Made by a program: the position numbers and the translations under genes. The notes beneath the pieces are model-generated. The model did no database searches. It was not told the origin of the DNA and was given only the letters and a program-made list of their open reading frames with translations. From Tridacna crocea (taxonomy: Eukaryota > Mollusca > Bivalvia > Cardiida > Cardiidae), in the NCBI GenBank assembly GCA_943736015.1, contig OX031063.1:36114172-36178171 (forward strand): a stretch of 64,000 nt of DNA, in the 5' to 3' direction. Of the stretch, positions 56,181-64,000 are shown piece by piece (within the stretch, counting starts at the first letter, position 1; the number at the start of each line of letters is the position of its first letter).

Positions 56181-57448
56181 ACAAGATATAACAATTTACA
56201 TCAGCATTACGTCGGCCTGGATCGAACCAAGTAATAGTCAGTTATATCATGTGTCTAAAACCCTTTATCCAACAATCATATTAGAAAATGGTAGTTACAT
56301 CAGTATGATCATGGCCAGGGTTGAACCAAGTTTTATATACTGTTATAGCTGTGATACTTTCCAAATTTCTGTGTACTTACAGAGTCTGCATGCATGGTGG
56401 ATGGAAAAGGTGAAGCAACATTCAGATTCCAGACAGTAAAGTTTTAGACCAAATTTTCACTTAAATACATCTTGTAAACCGTGGCATAGCCTGAAGCAAG
56501 TAGTCTCCTAAATTATATCGTACATTTTTTTATCCGTAATCATATTTACAAACAATAGCAAAATGTATAAAGTAAAAGCACAGCATGGATTGAAGCAAGT
56601 TTAATGCTCTACAATCATTAACAACAGCTTGGATTAAACTATTAGTTTTATGAGTTTCATTCAAATTTTTTGACTGTTGAATAGATTAAACAAAATATAA
56701 CAGTTTACATCAGCATAACGTCGGCCTGGATCGAACCAAGTAATATTCAGTTATATCATGTGTCTTAAGCCCTTGATCCGACAATCTTACTTACAAAGGG
56801 GTATTTACATCAGTATAATCATGGCCAGGATAAAACAGGTTTTATAGACTGTTATAGCTGTAATACTCCCCAAATTTCTTGGTTCTTACAGAGTCTGCAT
56901 GCATGGTGGAGGGAAGAGGTGAAGCACCATTGTTATTCCAGACAGTAAAGTTTTAGATCAAATTTTCACAAAAATACATCTTATAAACCGTGGCATAGCC
57001 TGAAGCAAGTAGTCTCTTCAATTATATCGTACATTTTTTTATCCATAATCATATTTACATATAGTAGTAAAATGTATAGAGTAAAACCACAGCATGGATT
57101 GAAGCAAGTTTAATGTTCTACAACCATTTAACAATAGCTTGGATTGAACTATTAGTTTAATGAGTTTCATATATATGACTTTTGCATAGATTAAACAAAA
57201 TATATATATACCATGGCAAAATATAACAATTTACATGTACATCAGCATAACGTTGGCCTGGATAGAACCAAGTAATATTCAGTTATATCATGTGTCTTAA
57301 ATCCTTTATTCTACAATTATATTTACACAGTGTAGTTACATCAGTATGATCATGGCTAGGATTGAACCAAGTTTTATATACTTTTATAGCTGTGATACTT
57401 TCCGAATCGCTTTGTTTTTTCTTCTTACTGAGTCTGCATGCAGGGAGA

Positions 57449-57747
57449 AATGAGAAGAGCAGTCCCTAATAGGTTGATGGAAGACCAACATTGATGAACA
57501 GAGCCCAGATTGATTGTTTCAGTATGAAATAAGAAGAGCAGCCCTAAACAAACGGATGTGAGGCCAACATTGAAAAGAGCCCAGATGATCCTGAGAGAAC
57601 CAAGAAGCACAGCCTAAACGCACAGATGGAAGACTAACATGTATGAACAGGCTAGATTATGTTCAAGAAGAATTGAGAAGAGTAGCCCTACAAGATGAAT
57701 GGGAAGACCGAGGTTGATGAACAGTGCCTTGATGATGTTCTGGAGAG
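57449..57747 (+). repeat. Four tandem units of ~74 bp at the array's 3' edge
   Basis: Units begin near 57449, 57527, 57600 and 57675. Shared blocks are GAGAAGAGCAGYCCCTA, GATGGAAGACCAACATTGAT, GAACAGAGCCCAGATGAT. It follows the last, acceptor-less cassette directly (GCATGCAG|GGAGAAATGAG), so it may be exonic. All frames contain stops. Confidence 0.8.
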
Positions 57748-57973
57748 AAGCTAGACAAATCACCACTAACAGATTGAGAATGTATGGCGATGGCTGATGT
57801 GTTGAAGAATATTCAATGGAGCGATAACAAGTAACATTTTTATGAATATCTTTTCCAAACAAACCTTTAAATCACAACTTTATTAAGCAAGGCTTCTGAA
57901 AATACTGTACACAGCAACTCTCCTTTTCCTGCAGTGTGTTCTATCACTTCAGAGATAAATCCTATTACTGAAC

Positions 57974-58195
57974 ATTTTACCAAACAAAATTCTAGAATTT
58001 TCCAAATTGAAAGCACTTGCAGATGTCTAAATTGGACTTTAATCTTGAAATTTGTTTTTTGATGGGTAGAAAACATTGTCGGGGGTGGGGGGAGAGAAAA
58101 TGCTGGTTACCACCATTTTCTTTTTCTCCCACAATGTTTACAAAAGTATTCTTTCTGAAGGTCGTGAAGACCTGTGATTTTTTTAGAAAGGGTTA
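57974..58195 (-). mobile_element. A-subfamily hairpin MITE
   Basis: TTTACCAAACAAAATTCTAG start, AAGCACTTGCAGATGTC block, hairpin GAGAGAAAATGCTGGT / ACCACCATTTTCTTTTTCTC with an inserted G-run (GGGGGTGGGGGGAG), and AGAAAGGGTTAG end. Confidence 0.82.
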
Positions 58196-58220
58196 GACAT
58201 GTAATTGCTTTGTCAAAGTG

Positions 58221-58443
58221 TTAACCCTTTACTACAGAATTTGGAGTTCTAAAGATCCTGAGAGAGAAAACTATTGAAAACATGGGAAAAGAAGAAAAAA
58301 ATTTAGTTACCAGTTTTAACTGCTCATCTCACTATGCTTTCTATCATTTTTTATTCAATTTTAACATTTGAGTCGCATTCAATTTGTAGCCTGCAAATAG
58401 TTGTAGCTTAGAAGGGTAAAAAATTGTCATGTGGTTCAGAGTT
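58221..58443 (+). mobile_element. Degenerate A-family MITE
   Basis: TTAACCCTTTACTACAGAAT start, GATCCTGAGAGAGAAAAC, weak hairpin, TAGCCTGCAAATAGTTG block. Confidence 0.75.
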
Positions 58444-58656
58444 ATCCATAACTACACAATCCCTACCTTTGACGACCGTGAGAAGGAAGCCTCTAGAAAG
58501 CATTGTGGGAAAAGGAGAAAATACTGGTAAACATCATTTTCTCCTTTTCCCCACAAAGTTTTTTTCTACCCTTCGCAAAACAAATTCAAGATTTTGAGTT
58601 TGCAAACTCTTTCGATTTGGACAAACCTAGAATTTTATTGTTTGGCAACGAGTTGA
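58440..58656 (+). mobile_element. A-subfamily hairpin MITE
   Basis: ACTACACAATCCCTACCTTT, hairpin GTGGGAAAAGGAGAAAATAC / ATCATTTTCTCCTTTTCCCC, TTGTTTGGCAACGAGTT end. Abuts the previous copy. Confidence 0.87.
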
Positions 58657-58678
58657 ACAGTTTTAATTCTTTTTTCAG

Positions 58679-58795
58679 CAGACAACCTGGAGATTTTGAG
58701 ACAATATATCCTAAAGAAGACAACCCCTGTTAAGAGACAATCGCAAACTCATCATTAGACGACCAGATTAGTACAGAATTTCAAATGTCAAGACT
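58679..58795 (+). other. Exon-like block with good splice sites
   Basis: Acceptor TTCTTTTTTCAG (followed by a second CAG, a NAGNAG arrangement) and donor AGACT|GTAAGTGC flank 117 nt. All frames contain stops. It lies between the array and the candidate terminal exon and could be an internal exon of the same non-coding transcript. Confidence 0.5.
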
Positions 58796-59209
58796 GTAAG
58801 TGCTATTAACTCTTATCAAGGGAACAACATTCTAGAAATGTCCAAATTTAACTTTTACTACATGGCACGGGAATAGGAAAAATGCTGGTAACTAGCTACT
58901 TAACAGCAAAATATCAGAGTTGTCCAAATTTATAGTATTAGCAGATGACAGTTTAAACAGAACTTAGTGATTAGTTTTGTCTTTAAAAGTTTGGAAAGTG
59001 CTGTAGAAAAAGGGGAAAGTGCCAAAAAGCAGCTATTGCCTTCTTCATTTCACCTGTTCCTGACCTAATGCTGAATATTTATGTGTATATAAATAGAACT
59101 CTTGACTGTTATTCTGAAAATTATATATACACAGGACGGTATCTAGATGCAAGGGGTATGCAATTTAACCCTTGGCATGCAAAATGTGACTTATATGTTT
59201 TTGCATACA

Positions 59210-59265
59210 GTGTAGACCAGGATCAGACGGCACTGAATGTGCAGCCTGATCTTGGATCTACACTG
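59210..59265. repeat. Hairpin repeat, family F (best copy)
   Basis: AGTGTAGACCAGGATCAGAC and GCCTGATCTTGGATCTACAC around a GCACTGAATGTGC inner hairpin. Confidence 0.8.
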
Positions 59266-59519
59266 TCAGAGGAGGAGATATGTCCCTGAAAAATAACTTT
59301 GAAAATGCAACATTTGCTTTTTTGTTGTTTTGTTTTTTTTTCACTATGAACTTGAAATTTTCAAATATCTTATATAGTTAAGGGATGATTGGCATATGCG
59401 GTACAAAATATTTCCATGACTATTCAGAACACATGACAGGTGATGCTAAGGATGAAATCCAATATTAATGTATGAAAATGATTTTGACATGGGTCAGGTT
59501 AAATGAAGTAGATACACCA

Positions 59520-59640
59520 AATGACGAAAAATGTCCAAAGCTCAAAACATTTGCAGACAACAATTTTAACAAAGCTCAATGATTGGGTTTGTCAGTAGAA
59601 GTTTGGTAAACATCATGGGAAAAGGAGAAAATGCTGGTTG
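59520..59640 (-). mobile_element. Partial A-family MITE
   Basis: CATTTGCAGACAACAATTTT, TTGGTAAACATCATGGGAAA and AGGAGAAAATGCTGGTTG. It breaks off at the hairpin tip. Confidence 0.75.
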
Positions 59641-59682
59641 TAGTAAAGTAAAGTGTTGTGTACAATTGTGTTTTTCTTTCAG

Positions 59683-62110
59683 ATTTGGCTACCGATAGTT
59701 CATGAGTACAAGCAGTTCGACATATCCAGCTGTATTACAGGATGTCTAGAACAACACTTTTTTTTTTTATTTCTTTGGACTTCAAAACACCTAGAATTGA
59801 TTTTCTTGTATAACAAAAATTTAAGTCTTTAACAAATTTTGATATGTCATTTTTTGAATAGTTTTTTTTATCTATTGTTTCAAAATGGTTTAAATTTAAT
59901 CTATCGTCCATTTTTTTATATTCATATTTGTTTTCACTTTTTTTTTATAACTTCCCATAAGTAGGTTAATGCTTTTTATTATACCTAAATCCATATTGTT
60001 GCTTTGTTTTGTAATCAATCATATACATGATCATAGATATTACCCTCAGACAGTATCGGTGTCTTTTTACGGTCGACCGACTTCATGAAAAAAGGGGAAA
60101 CGGGTAGTCCTTTCACCTGAAATGTCCGCTATACTCTCAATATAATAAAGCCATGCATTTTACCTGTCTTACCTTTTATGTGTTTATTTTGTTATGTTGT
60201 GTATGTCAACAAAGGCTAAAATTATCATCTGAGAACAATGTGTTTATTTTTTTATATTTATTGTCATGCTGACTGATTTTTTTTTTTTTACTTATTTTTC
60301 ATTCTAGGCGCCTAGATATAGCTATACATTTTGTTGTTGTTGCTCTAGATTGTTTGACTTGTTTCAATAAGGTGATAGCATGCTATCTTGTTCACTCGGG
60401 CTACTTTTATCATCAGATTTTTTTTCTTTCTATTGTTAGAGTTATGGTACCCATATTTTTTTAAGCTGATAGGTTTTTTAAGAATACCTTGGACCTATGG
60501 ATACATTTAGTTTATCATACTTATAGTATGATTGTTTTTGTTTACATTTGTACTCTTCTGTGTACCTATGATGATTTACATCTGTGTTTTTAGTGATTTT
60601 TATATTACATGAACTTCAATTGTTTTTTTATCCAGTTATAGACAGTTCCTTTCCTGTAGTGATAATCAACAAGGTGTATATTTGACTTAACTATGAGTGG
60701 TTACATGTATTCATTCCATGTTTTACTTTCGAATATTTTTTGTTAATGCGCCCTGTTACAGGTTGTTTAGAAACATGTTTCTATTGAGTATGCATGTGTT
60801 TGCTGGATGATCTTAGTGTACATTTAAGTCAGATACAAAGATTTACAGGTAGTAAAGGATGGCTGAAGGGGAGGAAGGAGGCCAATTTGGCCAATTACAA
60901 GTTGTTTATTCATTTATCTTTAAAGAGTTTGGAAGCCTACATAAATGTCTTGTTGAGAATTACATTGTAGTCTGTTAATTATTAGCATTGAAATAAATCT
61001 GTTTTATTAAGTCAATTATTCGAATGACTGTTATTGCCTCTGTTTACATAGAATTGTTTTATATATTTTTTATCACAAGATCATTGGTACCAATATTGTT
61101 ATTATTGAAATGGATGGTTTACCTGACATAATGGTGGTTGTTTATTAAACAGTCTTGTTTATGTGTCCTTACATAACGTTTTCTGTACTGTTGAAATTCA
61201 TTTACATCTGAGTTTGAAGGAATTGTATATTACATACAGTTTTCAGTCATTATTTTTTTCAACTAGTTACGCACAGTCTTATTCCTGAAGTGATCATTAA
61301 CAAGATGTTTATTTGTGAGAGGTGAAGTCATATTTTAATGAACACAAAAATTTCTGTTTGTGTGTCCAGTCACATTTTATGTAGAAATATGCATGAACTG
61401 ATTATTTGTGTTTTTGGAGGATGGTCTTGGTGTACACTAAAATCAGATGCAATAGTTTTGAGGGTGGTGATGGTTGGCTGAAGGGGAGGAAGGAGGCCAA
61501 TTTTTGTAAATGAATCTTGACTACCTGTTTTCAGATGTTGTGACCACTCTGTAATTTTTCAGCAGTAAACCAAATATGGTTTGAAGTCGTCATTGATTTA
61601 CATAACCAGTTGTGGCCTTTGTTTACATATTACCTATGTATTCTTTGGTTTTTAACACAAGATCATTGGTAATGTTCAATTTCATATTTAATCATCTATT
61701 GGTAAAGTTTGTTGACATGTTATTACTTGTACATGTATTTCAATAAGAATCAGGTTTCTGATCATGTACTTACATTTAGATTATTGAATGTTGGAAATTT
61801 AGAATTTGGGTTTTAACTCTTCCAGATGAGAATTTTGTTATGCTGGAATTGAATAAAATTGGTGGTATTTTTATCTGAAAGGCATAAAAACAGCCATAAA
61901 AACCAGGAGGGCTTATCTGGGAGAGGGTTAAGACAATTTTACTTGGACGATTTGTAATGGACATTTGCTAACCCAAAATGGCCCTTACAGAGGTGGCCTC
62001 CTTGTGGCAAGGGCTGGGCATTAATTATCTTTTGCGGGTAATGATGGCAAACAACCTCTTGTTCTTTGTATTTGCGATAATGTGAATAAACATTTCTTGT
62101 TTTGAAACTT
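59683..62110 (+). other. Candidate terminal exon / long AT-rich 3' region
   Basis: A strong acceptor GTGTTTTTCTTTCAG ends at 59682. What follows lacks long frames, is T-rich on the plus strand like a 3' UTR, and contains AATAAA at 60144, 60992, 61852 and 62085. A 615-bp tandem duplication lies inside it. This is consistent with the last exon of a long non-coding RNA whose other exons lie upstream, but transcription itself is an inference. Confidence 0.4.
60530..61745 (+). repeat. Tandem duplication, ~615-bp unit
   Basis: GGCTGAAGGGGAGGAAGGAG (+GCCAATTT) occurs at 60861 and 61476, 615 bp apart. Other paired blocks are CACAAGATCATTGGTA (about 61074, 61659), TTTACATCTG and ACAGTCTTATTCCTG/ACAGTTCCTTTCCTG. 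Divergence is considerable outside the purine-rich block. Confidence 0.85.
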
Positions 62111-62359
62111 TGTTTTATTTATATCCTGTTAGTTGAAGACTTGCAGACCTCCCCAATGAATTCCCCGAGCACTGATATTTCCTACTTTACCTAAACTATT
62201 TCTATCAAATTTCAATGAAACTGCGATTTCCTTATTTACCTTTACTATGTATCACTTCAACGATAAAATCACAATATTTGGACAGTATTGTTGTCCCTAA
62301 ATATTTTCAGTTCGGACTAAATATATGCCATCTAACTCTACTAAATGACATTTTAGACT

Positions 62360-62577
62360 TTAACTCATTACCACACAATCCCTACTTTTGAGGCCCCTCA
62401 GAAAGAAGCCTTTAGAAAACATTGTGGGAAAAGCAGAAAATACTGGTAACCAGCATTTTCTCCTTTTCCCACAATGTTTCTACCCCTCACAAAACAAATT
62501 TCAAAATTTTCAGTCACTTTTATTTTGTCTGCAAATGTTTTCAATTTGGACCAGTCTGTCGTTTGGTAAAGGGTTAA
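62360..62577 (+). mobile_element. A-subfamily hairpin MITE
   Basis: TTAACTCATTACCACACAAT start, hairpin GTGGGAAAAGCAGAAAATAC / ACCAGCATTTTCTCCTTTTC, TTGTCTGCAAATG block, and GGTAAAGGGTTAA end. Confidence 0.93.
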
Positions 62578-62639
62578 AATATTGGGGCATTTGTAGAGAA
62601 TAAGTAAAAGATGGCTCAGATGATGAAACCGGTCACTGA

Positions 62640-62760
62640 AAGAACAGAAAACATGGGCAGAGGAGAAAATGCTTGTGGCTAGCATTTTTTCTTTTCCACA
62701 TTTTTTCCCAAGGCTTCTCTCATAAGGTTGTTAACTCTGGATTGTTTGGTAAAGGGTTAA
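62640..62760 (-). mobile_element. Partial A-family MITE
   Basis: GAAAACATGGGCAGAGGAGA, AAATGCTTGTGGCTAGCATT, TCTCTCATAAGGTTG and GGTAAAGGGTTAA. Only the hairpin-to-end half is clear. Confidence 0.82.
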
Positions 62761-62843
62761 AACACGCACAAAATTATTTTGTTTTAAAGGCCCAGAGAAC
62801 AGATTGTGAAAAACATGGTGTGAAAAAGAACCCAAAAAAATAT

Positions 62844-63062
62844 TTAAGCCTTTACCAAATAATTCCTGGCTTTTATGACCCTGAAATAGAAGCCTTTTGA
62901 AAACATTGTGGGAAAAGGAGAAAATGCTGGTTACCAGTATTCTCTCCTTTTCCCACAATTTTTTTCTACCCTCCTGGAAATAAAAATTCTAATTTTTTTT
63001 AGTTATCTTTTTGTCGTCTGCAAATGCTTTCAATTTCGACCAGTCAAAAACTTTGTAAAAGC
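62844..63062 (+). mobile_element. A-subfamily hairpin MITE
   Basis: TTAAGCCTTTACCAAATAAT start, TTTTATGACCCTGAAATAGA, hairpin GTGGGAAAAGGAGAAAATGC / ACCAGTATTCTCTCCTTTTC, GTCGTCTGCAAATGCTTTCA. Confidence 0.92.
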
Positions 63063-63079
63063 TGAAAGAAAGGGGGTCT

Positions 63080-63285
63080 TTAACCTTTCACCACACACTC
63101 GGAGAAGCTTTTCATCCTTTGTCACACACAAAATTTCAAACTCTTTAATTCAAAATCATTTGCAGATGATAAATTCAAGTTCTCTGATGAGAAGGAATAT
63201 TGTATGGAAAAAAATGCCGTCTACAAGCAGTTTCTCCATTTCCTACAATGTTTTCAAAAGGCTTCTTACTTTGGGACTTGACTCC
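63080..63285 (-). mobile_element. A-family MITE, diverged
   Basis: TTAACCTTTCACCACACACT start, CATTTGCAGATGATAAATTC, hairpin TGGAAAAAAATGCCGTCTAC / AAGCAGTTTCTCCATTTCC, and CTTCTTACTTTGGGACTTGA. Confidence 0.8.
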
Positions 63286-63498
63286 ATAGATACTCATTTC
63301 TACGCATTGCTTGTAGGAGCCTTTGGAAAACATTGTGACAAAAGGTGAAATTACTCGTCACGAGCAATTTCACCTTTTGTCAATGATTTCTATGCCATCA
63401 AAAGGTTGTCATATACACGTAAGAAACAGCTTCATCCTTGCTGTTATTTAGGGTCAATCAGAGATACCATAAAAATGCCTTAAGGGGTAAAGGATTAA
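63286..63498 (-). mobile_element. B-subfamily hairpin MITE
   Basis: Hairpin TTGTGACAAAAGGTGAAATT / AATTTCACCTTTTGTCAA with CTCGTCACGAG centre. CAGCTTCATCCTTGCTGTTA, and AAGGGGTAAAGGATTAA end. It is fused to the preceding A copy. Confidence 0.9.
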
Positions 63499-63597
63499 TT
63501 AGCCTAAGGGAGATAATTTTGAAAGAATTGTGGGAAGAGGAAAAAATATTAAACAGCATTGCCTCCCTTGACACATTTATCCTTTAAAAGACAAGGA

Positions 63598-63776
63598 GCC
63601 TTTGGAAAAAGTTGTGACAAAAGGTGAAATTGCTCGTGACGAGCAATTTCACCTTTTGTCACAATGTTTTATAAGCTATCAAAAGGTGTCATACACATAA
63701 GAAACGGCTTCATCCTTGCTGTTATTTAGGGTCAATAAGGGATACCATAGGAAAGCCTTATGGGGTAAAGAGTTAA
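63598..63776 (-). mobile_element. B-subfamily hairpin MITE with perfect 26-bp arms, 5' truncated
   Basis: Arms 63612-63637 and 63639-63664 are perfect complements (core GGTGAAATTGCTCGT / ACGAGCAATTTCACC). CGGCTTCATCCTTGCTGTTA and GGGGTAAAGAGTTAA end. Confidence 0.93.
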
Positions 63777-63789
63777 ATTTATTTCAAGT

Positions 63790-63962
63790 CACATGATGCT
63801 GACAGCTTGCTTACTGTATATCTCCAAGGTTTCACCAGCACTAGGCTAGAGCATTGAATTGCCTTGCGTAAGGACACTCTCACTAGAACCCGAGTGATTC
63901 CAATGAGCCTCAAACCTGGGGCCTTCAGAGTGCGACTCCCACACTTAGCCATGCAGGACCCC
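63790..63962 (-). repeat. tRNA-derived SINE
   Basis: On the minus strand TGGCTAAGTGT (A-box-like, 63941-63951) is followed by GGTTTGAGGC (B-box-like, 63907-63916) at the spacing of a tRNA-related SINE head, with a tail towards 63790. No transposition duplication was identified because the element runs close to the window end. Confidence 0.6.
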
Positions 63963-64000
63963 CACGTGATATTTCAGGTTGTTCAGTGTTTTACCAAACA

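Larger units (their letters stand above)
47375..57440 (+). repeat. 10-kb tandem array with exon-like cassettes
   Basis: The first two units are about 1.35 kb (shared blocks such as AAAGTGGCGTCAGGAA at about 47828 and 49183). From 49854 the unit is about 500 bp. Each unit has a polypyrimidine tract with TTCTTACAG, the cassette AGTCTGCATGCATGGTGAAG..TTATTCCAGACA|GTAAAG, then TAGCCTGAATCAAGTAGT, CATGGATTGAAGCAAGTTTA, GGCTTGGATTGAACCAAG, CGGCCTGGATCGAACCAAGT, CCTTTATCC and GGCCAGGATTGAACCAAG. Cassette starts: 48516, 49854, 50365, 50891, 51389, 51878, 52334, 52841, 53355, 53853, 54614, 55135, 55633, 56383, 56892 and 57431. Two A-family MITEs lie inside (54184, 55958). Confidence 0.95.

Noticed and set aside
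47375-57440. CRISPR-like reading of the regularly spaced array
   Set aside because: Units are ~500 bp and wholly repeated, with no unique spacers; context is eukaryotic.
62908-63348. 146-codon plus-strand frame
   Set aside because: Runs through three adjacent MITEs; no protein-like composition.

Overview
The window is animal nuclear DNA. It is intron-rich and AT-rich, packed with short non-autonomous DNA transposons, hairpin repeats and tandem arrays, with split coding exons at GT-AG (and one GC-AG) boundaries. The repeat content (several hairpin MITE families with cores such as GGTCAGCCTGCGCA, and tRNA-derived SINE remnants) is what I associate with bivalve mollusc genomes. That assignment is an inference; the species cannot be named from the sequence alone.

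Region 1 (1-13,149): no convincing host gene. It holds hairpin repeats, a near-perfect short palindrome, a SINE remnant, a 258-bp MITE with 57-bp-class terminal inverted repeats and a 9-bp target duplication, and a decayed Tc1-like transposase.

Region 2 (13,150-31,661, + strand): one complete-looking gene assembled from nine exons, a Cys-loop ligand-gated anion channel subunit (glycine receptor/GluCl-like). Exon phases are mutually consistent and give a protein of about 430 residues: signal peptide, extracellular ligand-binding domain with the 13-residue Cys-loop and second loop-C disulfide, M1, an anion-type PAR/M2 pore, M3, a short cytoplasmic loop and M4. Odd points: intron 2 uses a GC donor, a dead copy of the M1/M2 exon lies just upstream of the real one, the pore 6' residue is Leu instead of the usual Thr, and the last acceptor tract is triplicated. 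The introns carry many MITEs.

Region 3 (31,662-44,400): no recognisable gene. A 539-bp tandem/segmental repeat, a long array of about 120-170-bp units with (GA)n tracts, a purine-rich minisatellite and a five-copy satellite of about 195 bp.

Region 4 (44,600-62,110): a possible non-coding transcription unit. A CRE-bearing promoter-like segment and a donor at 44,992 are followed by a 10-kb tandem array in which a 53-nt exon-like cassette (acceptor and donor included) recurs 16 times, then a 117-nt exon-like block with good splice sites, and a long AT-rich terminal block with several AATAAA signals. The array shows a three-unit higher-order period marked by a MITE.

Throughout 28.7-64 kb there is a large family of roughly 220-bp MITEs bounded by TTAACCCTTTACC/GGTAAAGGGTTAA, with a central hairpin. 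Subfamilies differ in the hairpin sequence, but the two arms change together. This window end (62.3-63.8 kb) is nearly solid MITE.
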